Below are positions 24,505-32,697 of a DNA stretch of 56,561 nt, piece after piece (within the stretch, counting starts at the first letter, position 1; each line of letters starts with the position of its first letter). The notes under the pieces are model-generated. The model was not told where the DNA came from. It saw only the letters and a program-made list of their open reading frames with translations, and made no database searches. The DNA comes from Clostridium sp. AM22-11AC. Its GTDB lineage: Bacteria > Bacillota > Clostridia > Lachnospirales > Lachnospiraceae. The stretch spans positions 1-56,561 of the forward strand of contig NZ_QUCM01000002.1 in NCBI RefSeq assembly GCF_003473545.1, in the 5' to 3' direction. Made by a program: the position numbers and the translations under genes.

Positions 24505-24996
24505 ATGAATATGAAAATGGGGATAGAAGCAGCACTGAGGATCTGTTTTTTATTATTTTTACTGTCAGCTTCCTGGCAGGATCTAAAGAAAAAGACTATT
24601 AAAAAAAGTACGTTCCAGATATGGGGAACGGTAGGGGTCATTCTTCAGGCAGCACATATTTTCAGCCAGATTTTTATGGGAACAGAAAAAATGGAAATGC
24701 AGGTGATCGTACAGGAAGTTACGGGCCTTATGTTTGCAGCTTTATTGGGAATTTTGTTATTAAGCCTTTCTACTGCTACGGAAGAAGCTATGGGAAAAGG
24801 AGATGGCTGTTTCTTTCTGGTAGCAGGGATCTTCCTTGGTTTCTGGAAAAATATGCTGCTGTTATCCGGCGGTCTGTTTTTATGTTTCCCGGCAGCTGTT
24901 TATCTGATGATAAAGGGAAGAAAAGCGAGAAATACAGAAAGCATCCCGTTCTTGCCATTTGTGTTTCCGGTGGGACTGGGGGTCCTGTTTTTATGA
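24505..24996 (+). CDS. Second A24 prepilin peptidase of the tad locus
   Basis: This 163-residue membrane protein has catalytic Asp residues in ASWQDLKKKTI near residue 26 and in the canonical GKGDG near 106, with membrane helices throughout. AAAAGGAG precedes ATG 24505. It differs from the first peptidase (GAAD), so the operon encodes two distinct A24 enzymes, perhaps for Flp and for TadE-like substrates. It overlaps the next gene (ATGA). Confidence 0.82.
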   Translation: MNMKMGIEAALRICFLLFLLSASWQDLKKKTIKKSTFQIWGTVGVILQAAHIFSQIFMGTEKMEMQVIVQEVTGLMFAALLGILLLSLSTATEEAMGKGDGCFFLVAGIFLGFWKNMLLLSGGLFLCFPAAVYLMIKGRKARNTESIPFLPFVFPVGLGVLFL

Positions 24997-25430
24997 ATAA
25001 AAGAAGGGAAACTGTATTAAAAGATGAAAGAAAAAAGCGAAAATCCATAGAAACAGAATGGAAGGGAAGCCTTACAGTAGAGGCTTCCTGTGTTATGGCT
25101 GTGGTGCTGTTTTCGCTGGCAGCCCTTATAGGAAAAGCAGGGCAGATCCATGATGAAACGGCAGCAGCTATGGTGCTTCACGAAGGTGTAGAGAAATGCC
25201 GACATGAAAAAAGTATAAGATCAGAAGATGCAGAAGCATTTTGCAAAAGGAATGCAGGGCTGATGCTGCGGTATACGGATCTTTCTGTTTCCATACAGGA
25301 AAAGGGAGCAAAAAAGATGGGAAAAGTGAAAGGAGGGGACTGGGAAAAACAGATTGAGATGAAAGAATTCAGACCGGAAGAATTTATGCGGATGGTCACA
25401 GGGATAACCGGGGGTACAAATGAGAATTGA
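24993..25430 (+). CDS. Second TadE-like pseudopilin
   Basis: This 145-residue protein has the pseudopilin core KGSLTVEASCVMAVVLFSLA near residue 22-41, with the conserved Glu, followed by a soluble domain containing two Cys (EKCRHEK, AFCKRN). The start codon overlaps the stop of the peptidase gene, and its end overlaps the FHA gene by 11 bases, so it is translationally coupled on both sides. Confidence 0.78.
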   Translation: MNKRRETVLKDERKKRKSIETEWKGSLTVEASCVMAVVLFSLAALIGKAGQIHDETAAAMVLHEGVEKCRHEKSIRSEDAEAFCKRNAGLMLRYTDLSVSIQEKGAKKMGKVKGGDWEKQIEMKEFRPEEFMRMVTGITGGTNEN

Positions 25431-26862
25431 ATATATACGGGAAATGAAGCGCAGCTATATGACAGTAACAGGGGAAGGAGTGGGGGAAAGCTATGAAACC
25501 GGCATGCTGGCTAAAAACCAGATCTCCGGTCTTCTGAAAATGAAGATAAAATACATGGATGGAGTACCTGTATATTGTTATGATATTACTTCCCGCCAGC
25601 CTGTAAGCCGGCTGTTTGAAAGCCGGCCTGCAGGTGAAAACCAGGTGAGAAGTTTTTTTCTGCAGCTTTATGAAACATTAGACCGGATGGAAGCGTATCT
25701 TTTAGGTGATGGAGGGATCCTTTTAGATCCGGAACTGATCTACGCAGATCCGGAAACCTTTCAGATGGGCTTTTGTGTGGTACCTGGAAGAAAGGAAGAC
25801 TTTAGCAGCCAGTTGTCTTTATTCCTGCAATATCTTATGAAGAACATAGATCACAGGGACAGGGAATGTGTGGTTCTTACCTATGGACTTTACCAGACCA
25901 GTATGAAATATAATTATGGGATGGAAGATATGATGGCACTTCTTTCTAAGGAAGAGGAAAAAGATTTAAAGACGGAAAAAGATTTGCTTATGGAACGGAA
26001 AGGAGACGGAAAAACAGAAACAAGACCAGAAATAAAAACAGAGAAAGAAGATATGGCAGAAGAGTCATCTTTGTATGGGCTTGAAAATGATGCACAGGAG
26101 GAACGGGAGCTATTTTCAGAGGGAGGAACGTATGCAAATAATGGATGGAGCCTGTGGAAGAAACTGTTACTTCTTTTTTTTACTGCGGTTATGGCAGCGG
26201 GTGGTACCTGGTTTCTGTATGGCTGGTCTGTATTAAGAAAAATGTGGGTCTATGGGGCTGCAGGGGGCGGAATTACAATATTAGGAACGGTTTTGCTGCA
26301 TATGATGCGAGGAAAAGTCAGGGGTTTGCTTCCTGGAAAATATGGAGGAACCGGTGTGAAAGAGCCGGAAAATTCCTGGCAGGTGTTTTATGAAGAGACA
26401 GAAGAAGCGCAGAATGTAGAGAAAGCAGAAAAAATAAGACAGGGATCAGCGCCGGAAAAAATACCGGGATATGTACCTGCAAGAGAAAAGACAGCAGAAA
26501 GACAGCAGGAAAAACAAACAGAGGAACTTCAGGAAGAATGTCAGACTATGCTGCTTACTGTAAAAGAGGAGCCGGATCATATGCTGGTATCGGCAGGAGA
26601 AGAAAATGAAGATATTGCAGTGGGATATGTTCCCTTTGTGATAGGAAAACATACAGGGCTGGCGGACTATATTTTAAATAAAAGTACAGTAAGCCGTTTT
26701 CATGTAAGGATCACAGAGGAGGATGGGCAGTATTTTCTTACAGATCTGAATTCCACAAATGGAACAAAGGTCAATGGAAGACTGCTGGCAGCCAACGAAA
26801 AAGTGGTGCTCAGTCAGGGGGATGAAGTGTGGATCGCAGAGGAAAAGTACCTTTGGAGATAG
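25420..26862 (+). CDS. DUF6382 and FHA domain protein of the tad locus
   Basis: This 480-residue protein has an N-terminal DUF6382-type domain (about 1-175; NQISGLLKMKIKYMDGVPVY), a charged linker, two membrane helices (about 243-293) and a C-terminal FHA domain (about 400-480; YVPFVIGKH, SRFHVRI, LTDLNSTNGTKVNG). FHA domains bind phosphothreonine peptides, which suggests Ser/Thr-kinase control of pilus assembly; no kinase gene is in the window. It is the last gene of the operon. Confidence 0.82.
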   Translation: MRIEYIREMKRSYMTVTGEGVGESYETGMLAKNQISGLLKMKIKYMDGVPVYCYDITSRQPVSRLFESRPAGENQVRSFFLQLYETLDRMEAYLLGDGGILLDPELIYADPETFQMGFCVVPGRKEDFSSQLSLFLQYLMKNIDHRDRECVVLTYGLYQTSMKYNYGMEDMMALLSKEEEKDLKTEKDLLMERKGDGKTETRPEIKTEKEDMAEESSLYGLENDAQEERELFSEGGTYANNGWSLWKKLLLLFFTAVMAAGGTWFLYGWSVLRKMWVYGAAGGGITILGTVLLHMMRGKVRGLLPGKYGGTGVKEPENSWQVFYEETEEAQNVEKAEKIRQGSAPEKIPGYVPAREKTAERQQEKQTEELQEECQTMLLTVKEEPDHMLVSAGEENEDIAVGYVPFVIGKHTGLADYILNKSTVSRFHVRITEEDGQYFLTDLNSTNGTKVNGRLLAANEKVVLSQGDEVWIAEEKYLWR

Positions 26863-27018
26863 AAAAAGTCATAAAACGACAGGAGGTGACAGAAACAGAC
26901 ATGGAGAGGGGACGTTTTTTTGGAGATATTGCAGAAATGCGCTTAACAAGGGAAAAAAATTATGCTAGTATTATAAACAAGAAAAGCGCTTATCGACACA
27001 GAAGAGGAGGAATTAAAA

Positions 27019-27438
27019 ATGGCAGAAGATAATTGTATTTTTTGTAAGATTGCAAGGGGGGTGATTCCTTCTACAACTGTTTATGAGGACGAGGATTTCC
27101 GTGTGATCCTGGATCTGGGTCCGGCATCAAAAGGACATTCACTGATCCTGCCTAAAAAGCATTTTGCCAATGTATGTGAGCTGGATGCAGAGACAGCGGC
27201 AAAGGTGCTTCCACTGGGAGCGAAGATAGGAGCTGCTATGAAGAAGGGGTTAGGCTGCGCCGGATTTAACCTGGTTCAGAATAACGGTGAAGCAGCAGGA
27301 CAAACTGTAATGCATTTCCATATGCATGTGATCCCGCGTTATGAGGGCGGTCCTGCCAATATTGCCAACTGGGTACCGGGTACAGCATCCGCAGAAGAAT
27401 TAACGGAAGCAGCAGAGAAGATTAAAGGCTGTCTGTAG
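27019..27438 (+). CDS. HIT family nucleotide hydrolase
   Basis: This 139-residue protein of the Hint branch has a zinc-binding-like start, CIFCKIARG, and the histidine triad MHFHMHV at about 96-102. Family members hydrolyse nucleoside phosphoramidates or similar bonds. AGAGGAGG precedes ATG 27019. The sigma-like gene follows after 6 bases, so the two may be co-transcribed. Confidence 0.9.
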   Translation: MAEDNCIFCKIARGVIPSTTVYEDEDFRVILDLGPASKGHSLILPKKHFANVCELDAETAAKVLPLGAKIGAAMKKGLGCAGFNLVQNNGEAAGQTVMHFHMHVIPRYEGGPANIANWVPGTASAEELTEAAEKIKGCL

Positions 27439-27444
27439 TCACTT

Positions 27445-27993
27445 ATGATCAAACGTATGGATGAAGAAGCAAAAGCGAGTTTTGAAGAAATGTATCTGAC
27501 CTATCAGGATACCTTAAGACGTCTTGCTTATGCTTACGATATACCAGTGGATGATATTGACGATATCATTCAGGACACATTTGTTTCCTATGCAAGGTAT
27601 GATTATTCCCTGAAACAACCGGAAGAGGGGAAGAAGATCTTGCTTGGCAGGATCCTTAGAAGCCGTTGTATGGATTTTCACAGACAGAAAAAGAAACGAT
27701 ATTGTGAAGATCTGAATGGAGAAACGTTTGCAGCCGAAGAGTACAGGATGCAGCTGCATCAGCCTGGGTTAGTAGACGTTTTCTCCGGAAAAGAGCGGTG
27801 CAAAGCGATCCTGGACGAAGTGGACCGTATGCCGGAAAACTGGCAGAAAGTTGCGGAGTTGAAATTAATAGAAGGACGGCCAACCAGTGAAGTCTGTGAT
27901 CAGCTTTCTATTTCAGAGAAAGCCTGCTATTCACGGGTCAGCCGTATCAGAAAGTACATAAAATCACTTTTGAAACGGGAAGACTGGCCCTAG
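27445..27993 (+). CDS. ECF-type RNA polymerase sigma factor
   Basis: This 182-residue protein has sigma region 2 (DIDDIIQDTFVSYARYD) and region 4 HTH (GRPTSEVCDQLSISEKACYS, then RVSRIRKYIKSLL). It follows the HIT gene closely. A membrane DUF4367 protein of anti-sigma-like layout lies at 29241 beyond the inverted murG gene, and could be its partner. No target promoter can be recognised. Confidence 0.85.
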   Translation: MIKRMDEEAKASFEEMYLTYQDTLRRLAYAYDIPVDDIDDIIQDTFVSYARYDYSLKQPEEGKKILLGRILRSRCMDFHRQKKKRYCEDLNGETFAAEEYRMQLHQPGLVDVFSGKERCKAILDEVDRMPENWQKVAELKLIEGRPTSEVCDQLSISEKACYSRVSRIRKYIKSLLKREDWP

Positions 27994-28062
27994 ACAGGAC
28001 CATGTTCTCCCGAAACAAAGGGAAATCCGTTGCTGGCCATGCAATGCATGAACAGTAACAAT

Positions 28063-29133
28063 TTAAGAATGGGAAACGCAGGACTCTATCAAAGAGGTAA
28101 TGGTTTCTACCGCATTGCTGAGACTGCTTTTTTCCATTGCATTGATATAGGTTTCCCTGTTTTTGTAAAGATCAAACACAGCAGTGCTTAAGGTTTCATC
28201 TGAAAGTTCTTCTTCTTTTAAGACTTTGCTGAAGCCCTGGCGTGCGAAGGAATCTGCATTTAAGATCTGGTCACCGCGGCTGGCAGCAGCAGAAAGCGGG
28301 ATCAGAAGGTTGGGCTTACGTAAAGCCAGAAGTTCGCAGATGGAATTAGCACCTGCACGGGAGATGACGACATCAGCAGCAGCAAAGAGATGCTTTAAAG
28401 GTGCATCTACATATTCATACTGTACATATCCTTCGGTATCGATCAGGCTTTCATCCAGATTGCCTTTTCCGCAGATATGTATTACCTGGAATGTATTTAA
28501 AAGCTGTGGAAGGATCTTTCGTACCGCTGTGTTTACAGCAACAGATCCAAGGCTTCCGCCAATGATCAGAAGGACAGGTTTATCTTCTGTTAAATGAGCG
28601 TAGGACAGGCCCGCTTTGCGGTCACCTTCTAAAAGTTCTGCACGGATAGGAGAACCTGTAAGAACGGCTTTGTCTTTTGGAAGATATTTCAGTGTTTCCG
28701 GGAAATTGCAGCAAACTTTTGCGGCAGATGGAATACAGATCTTGTTTGCAAGGCCGGGAGTCATATCGGATTCATGGATAATAACAGGAACCTTATAATG
28801 TTTTGCGGCCAGAACGACTGGTACAGCAACAAAACCACCCTTGGAGAATACAACATCTGGTTTATAACGCTTCATAAGGCGAAGTGCCTCAAAATAGCCT
28901 TTTGCTACACGGAAAGGATCAGAAAAATTCTTCAGATCAAAGTATCTGCGCAGCTTGCCTGAGGAAATGCCGTCGTAAGGAATGCCGGCACCTTCGATCA
29001 GTTTGCGTTCGATACCCTGGTAAGAACCAATATAACGGATTTCATAGCCTGCTTTCTTTAAAGAAGGAAGAAGAGCAAGGTTGGGAGTAACATGACCGGC
29101 AGTACCGCCGCCGGTTAAAATGATTTTTTTCAT
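28063..29133 (-). CDS. murG: UDP-GlcNAc:lipid I GlcNAc-transferase
   Basis: This 356-residue GT28 enzyme converts lipid I to lipid II at the membrane. Motifs include [11 protein letters not shown] at the N-terminus, [18 protein letters not shown] and the UDP-GlcNAc site [13 protein letters not shown] with GDQILNA. ATG 29133 has AGGAGG upstream; the longer start lacks one. It stands alone rather than in a dcw cluster and lies opposite to the sigma and DUF4367 genes, separating them. Confidence 0.95.
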   Translation of the reverse strand: MKKIILTGGGTAGHVTPNLALLPSLKKAGYEIRYIGSYQGIERKLIEGAGIPYDGISSGKLRRYFDLKNFSDPFRVAKGYFEALRLMKRYKPDVVFSKGGFVAVPVVLAAKHYKVPVIIHESDMTPGLANKICIPSAAKVCCNFPETLKYLPKDKAVLTGSPIRAELLEGDRKAGLSYAHLTEDKPVLLIIGGSLGSVAVNTAVRKILPQLLNTFQVIHICGKGNLDESLIDTEGYVQYEYVDAPLKHLFAAADVVISRAGANSICELLALRKPNLLIPLSAAASRGDQILNADSFARQGFSKVLKEEELSDETLSTAVFDLYKNRETYINAMEKSSLSNAVETITSLIESCVSHS

Positions 29134-29240
29134 AAAAACCTCCTGAAGGAAAAACATCTACTAATATAGTAAGCATTAACTGCAAAAAGTCAACCCTAAA
29201 CCGAGAGGGAACTTAAGGTATTTGACAACTGAGGTGTAAA

Positions 29241-30047
29241 GTGGGAAAAACAGGAAGATTGAACTTGGAAATGAATGACTGGATGGGAAATCAAAATAAA
29301 AAGAGGGGAAAACTGACTGACAGTGATATTTTAAAGCAATTTGAACAGGCAGAAAAAGATACCCGTTTTTTGCCTATCAATCCGCCTCCCAAGGATGAGT
29401 TTGACCAGATCTGGTCACGGATTCAGGCGGAGCAGGCTCTTTTCTCAGAGATTTCCAATACAACGAACACCAAATCATCCCGTAAAACCCGCAGGCGCCC
29501 TGTAAGAAAAGCACTGGTTGTGGGGCTGGCAGCAGCAATTATGGTTATTGGCGGATGCTTTGTGGCCATGGGAACGAAATCTTATTTTTATCGGGATGGG
29601 AGAAGTGTAAATCAGGGAGTAGTTTATAATAATGACTCTGGAGCTTTGATGGTTCGTAGTGAAGAAGAGGCATATGAGAAGATAGCGGAAGAATTAGGAG
29701 TTAAGACGCTGAAGTTGGGGTATATGCCGGAGGGGATGTATTTTGAAAAGCTGATTGTGGATAAAGGGTATACAAAATTACAATATAAATATAAAGATAG
29801 TAATATATTTTTTATTCAGGCAAAATCAAGCTTAAGAACTTCTATAACTCATGCATCTGATACGAATGAAAAATATGAAATATGGAATGCTGGATTACAT
29901 ATAAATATAAAGGTATGTGATGAGAGTGTAAAATCAGAAGAGTGGGGCTATATGGCGGAGTTTGTTTATAATGGAGTGTATTACTATTTATCAGGAATTA
30001 TGGAGCAGAACTATTTTGATGAAATATTGAAAAAAATTCATTTCTAA
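29241..30047 (+). CDS. DUF4367-type membrane protein, possible anti-sigma partner
   Basis: This protein of up to 268 residues has a cytoplasmic N-terminus of about 95 residues, one membrane helix (ALVVGLAAAIMVIGGCFVAM, about 93-112) and an extracytoplasmic DUF4367-like domain (LGYMPEGMYFEK onward). The layout fits an anti-sigma factor or surface sensor. GTG 29241 follows GAGGTG; ATG 29271 is an alternative. From about 29,600 the DNA is markedly richer in A and T than the neighbours, which may mean acquired sequence. Confidence 0.7.
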   Translation: MGKTGRLNLEMNDWMGNQNKKRGKLTDSDILKQFEQAEKDTRFLPINPPPKDEFDQIWSRIQAEQALFSEISNTTNTKSSRKTRRRPVRKALVVGLAAAIMVIGGCFVAMGTKSYFYRDGRSVNQGVVYNNDSGALMVRSEEEAYEKIAEELGVKTLKLGYMPEGMYFEKLIVDKGYTKLQYKYKDSNIFFIQAKSSLRTSITHASDTNEKYEIWNAGLHINIKVCDESVKSEEWGYMAEFVYNGVYYYLSGIMEQNYFDEILKKIHF

Positions 30048-30063
30048 AATGTATGGAGGCTTA

Positions 30064-30585
30064 ATGAAAAAATTAATACGAGCAATACTATGTTGTCTAG
30101 TAGCAATCAATGTATTTATGTTAACTGCATTTGCTGCAGTTCCATCACCGGAAGTATATACGTCTATTGATCAGAAGTCAAATTTATGTGATGTAAAAAC
30201 AAAGTATAGTATTGGAAGGGCGCAATCTAATGCAAGAAGAGGGACTTTTTTTGACTCGGCAGATGTAATTATACGGGATGAGGGTAATGGAAATATTGGA
30301 GCATCTGCACATGCAAATTTAAGAAAGCCTGTAACAGAATTATATGTTTCTCTGTATCTGGATCGGTATAATAAAGAAAAAGATGTATGGCAGCAGGTTG
30401 ATTATGTTGACTTTGAATATACATTAGAGCAGTATCCAGATGGTATAGAGGATCCGTCCATTAGTGTTACATTCACAAACCAGAAACGTGGCTATTACTA
30501 CCGCATCAGAGGAGCTTTCTCCGCAGGTGATGATGACTGGTACGAAGGCTTCGGACCAACTACCGATGGTATTTGGATTGAATAA
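30064..30585 (+). CDS. Secreted protein of unknown function (DUF6147-like)
   Basis: This 173-residue protein has a clear signal peptide, MKKLIRAILCCLVAINVFML, then cleavage after AFA. The mature part is beta-rich (TELYVSLYLDRYNKEKDVW, GYYYRIRGAFS), resembling small exported Lachnospiraceae proteins grouped as DUF6147, though I am unsure. TGGAGG precedes ATG 30064. It begins 16 bases after the DUF4367 stop, so both are probably one operon. It is A/T-rich like the end of that gene. Confidence 0.7.
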   Translation: MKKLIRAILCCLVAINVFMLTAFAAVPSPEVYTSIDQKSNLCDVKTKYSIGRAQSNARRGTFFDSADVIIRDEGNGNIGASAHANLRKPVTELYVSLYLDRYNKEKDVWQQVDYVDFEYTLEQYPDGIEDPSISVTFTNQKRGYYYRIRGAFSAGDDDWYEGFGPTTDGIWIE

Positions 30586-30646
30586 GATATAGACTATCCA
30601 ACACAATTTAATTAAGTAATAATCCATAAGTAATATAACTTGAAAC

Positions 30647-30715
30647 TTAGAAAAGCAGCTTCCCACCCAAGGGCAATTGAAACACTCAATCCCCTGGCAG
30701 AAGCTGCTTTTCTAA
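30647..30715. terminator. Long multi-part hairpin after the secreted-protein gene
   Basis: TTAGAAAAGCAGCTTC (30647-30662) pairs perfectly with GAAGCTGCTTTTCTAA (30700-30715). Inside, CCAAGGG/CCCCTGG and ATTGA/TCAAT continue the stem. It may terminate transcription on either strand, but is larger than usual terminators. Confidence 0.55.
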
Positions 30716-30820
30716 CATTTAAGGTAAAACTGTCAGTGGCAGTTCTGCTTAATATCATGTATAATAACTCGATGTAGGCAAAATGATTGCTCTGATACCG
30801 AATTGCTACGTGCTTTGCAC

Positions 30821-30971
30821 TCTCGCAATTCTAAAAACATCCGTAATCCGCTCATTTTTCTTCAAAAAATGGCTTCTTACTCATGTTTTTGGCGGGCCCC
30901 AAGGTCAAAACTCCTTCTGCAAGCAAGCTTGCGTCGGATTTCCGACCTTTTGACCCTGGTATCATAATATT
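30821..30971 (+). repeat. Dispersed repeat R2, copy A
   Basis: This 150-bp stretch recurs, inverted and with roughly ten differences, at 56412-56561. It begins TCTCGCAATTCTAAAAACAT and ends TTTTGACCCTGGTATCA. It holds the palindrome GCAAGCTTGC. It ends about 17 bases before the ribosome binding site of the gene at 31004 and fills most of the gene-free stretch 30716-31003. Confidence 0.8.
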
Positions 30972-31003
30972 ACATTTCATAAACATTGAGGAGAAATATA
31001 ACT

Positions 31004-31432
31004 ATGCGTGATTATTTAAACAGACTCAGACAGCAGTTTCAGCGCTTTATGATCGGAAGATATGGAATGGACCAGTTTGGGCGGTTTCTGTCCGGTGTGC
31101 TTTTAGCGTTGATCATCTTTAATTTACTGATCCCGGCGGCTCTGCCTTCTAGAATATTATGGGCACTGGAATGGATCGTGCTCATTATATTGTATGCAAG
31201 AATGTTTTCCAAAAACATTAATAAGCGTTATCAGGAAAATGAAGCCTTTTTAAGACGGCAGTTTTATGTATCAGAATGGTGGAAGAAGTGGAAATTCCGC
31301 TATCAGGAAAGCAGAAAGTATCATATTTACCGTTGTCCGAACTGCAAACAGAAAGTGCGTGTTCCAAGAGGAAGAGGACGGATCAGCATCCACTGCCCGA
31401 AGTGCGGAACTGATTTTATCAAGAAAAGTTAA
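31004..31432 (+). CDS. Membrane-anchored zinc-ribbon protein
   Basis: This 142-residue protein has two hydrophobic segments (FLSGVLLALIIFNLLIPAAL and ALEWIVLIILYARMF, about 30-70), a basic stretch and a C-terminal zinc ribbon, CPNCKQK then CPKCGTDF. The function is unknown; such proteins may bind nucleic acid or partners at the membrane. GAGGAG precedes ATG 31004. A terminator follows, so it is transcribed alone, with repeat R2 directly upstream. Confidence 0.78.
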   Translation: MRDYLNRLRQQFQRFMIGRYGMDQFGRFLSGVLLALIIFNLLIPAALPSRILWALEWIVLIILYARMFSKNINKRYQENEAFLRRQFYVSEWWKKWKFRYQESRKYHIYRCPNCKQKVRVPRGRGRISIHCPKCGTDFIKKS

Positions 31433-31447
31433 AAAAGACTGTATGAC

Positions 31448-31478
31448 AAGACCGGCTGTATGGAAGCTGGTCTTTTTT
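31448..31478 (+). terminator. Terminator of the zinc-ribbon gene
   Basis: AAGACCGGCT (31448-31457) pairs with AGCTGGTCTT (31465-31474), with one G-U pair, followed by further T. Confidence 0.8.
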
Positions 31479-31679
31479 GCGATTTTATAGCGCATTTTTG
31501 TGCGTGCAATCTGATCGATTTACTTAAATTTTACAAAACCTATACCATACCTTGCTTTCAGCCATTGTAAAACTTTTGTATACTCCACAATGTAAGAACG
31601 AGAAAACAACAAAGAAAAATATAAATACCGCAAAACAATACAAACATAAAGCGGTACAAAAGTGGAGGAAAAGATAATT

Positions 31680-32618
31680 ATGAAAAAAAATGGCATGAAA
31701 GTAATGGCAATGATCGGTTCTGCAGTAATGGCAGCAGGTATGCTTGCAGGATGTGGAAACTCCGGTGCAGCAGCTACCACAGCAGCGACCGCAACTACAG
31801 CAGAGCAGACAACTGAAGCAAAGGCAGAAGAAACAACAAAAGAAGCAGCAACAGAAGCAAAGAGCGCAGATGCAGATTTAAGCGGATCCATCAGCATGGT
31901 AGGTTCCACTTCTATGGAGAAGTTCGCAAATGCATTAAGCGAAGCATTTATGGAGAAATATCCAAAGGTAACAGTAACCGCTGAGTTCGTAGGTTCCGGC
32001 GCTGGTATCGAGGCAGTTTCTAACGGAACAGCAGATATCGGTAACTCTTCCAGAAACTTAAAAGATGAGGAAAAAGCAAAGGGAGTTGCAGAAAACATCG
32101 TAGCAATCGATGGTATCGCAGTTGTAGTTGATCCTGCAAACACAGTAGAAGATCTGACCAAGGATCAGCTGACCAGCATTTATGACGGAACAGTAACCAA
32201 CTGGAAAGATGTAGGCGGAAATGATGCTCCAATCGTAGTAGTAGGACGTGAGGCAGGTTCCGGTACAAGAGGTGCTTTCGAGGAACTGTTAAAGCTGGAA
32301 GATGCCTGCAAGTACAGCAATGAATTAGACAGCACCGGCGCAGTAATGGCAAAGGTAGCATCTACCCCAGGTTCCATCGGATATGTTTCCCTGGATGTAT
32401 TAGATGACACTGTAAAGGCATTAAAATTAGACGGCGCTGAGCCAACCGAAGAGAACATCAAGGCAGGAAAGTACTTCTTAAGCCGTCCATTCGTAATGGC
32501 TACTAAGGGCGAGATCAGCGAGCAGAGCGATCTTGTAAAGGCACTGTTTGACTTCATCTACTCTGACGAAGGCTCTGAACTTGTAAAATCTGTAGGTCTG
32601 ATCACAGCTGACAAATAA
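31680..32618 (+). CDS. pstS: Phosphate ABC transporter substrate-binding lipoprotein
   Basis: This 312-residue lipoprotein has a signal peptide with lipobox LAGC at about 20-23 and then a Thr/Ala/Glu-rich spacer. The PstS domain has SMVGSTSMEKFANAL, FVGSGAGIEAVSNGTADIG and EAGSGTRGAFEEL, the phosphate-binding loops. It captures phosphate outside the membrane for PstCAB. GTGGAGG precedes ATG 31680. It is first in pstSCAB-phoU. The upstream 190 bases are A/T-rich with a TATACT -10-like box near 31578 but no good -35, as expected for an activator-dependent promoter. Confidence 0.93.
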   Translation: MKKNGMKVMAMIGSAVMAAGMLAGCGNSGAAATTAATATTAEQTTEAKAEETTKEAATEAKSADADLSGSISMVGSTSMEKFANALSEAFMEKYPKVTVTAEFVGSGAGIEAVSNGTADIGNSSRNLKDEEKAKGVAENIVAIDGIAVVVDPANTVEDLTKDQLTSIYDGTVTNWKDVGGNDAPIVVVGREAGSGTRGAFEELLKLEDACKYSNELDSTGAVMAKVASTPGSIGYVSLDVLDDTVKALKLDGAEPTEENIKAGKYFLSRPFVMATKGEISEQSDLVKALFDFIYSDEGSELVKSVGLITADK

Positions 32619-32697
32619 TCAGTGGACAGATAACACGAAAAAGAAATAAAGACGATAAAAAGTGTGAGTCATACAAAACGAAAGGAGACTGTCTGCA

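Noticed and set aside
26829..27032. Small frame between the FHA and HIT genes
   Set aside because: Overlaps both neighbours; the only ATG with a nearby AGGAGG is 14 bases away from it, and no motif is seen.
31520..32161. 213-codon frame antisense to pstS
   Set aside because: It mirrors the Ala/Thr/Glu-rich codons of pstS, which easily leave the opposite strand open; no start signal or family motif.
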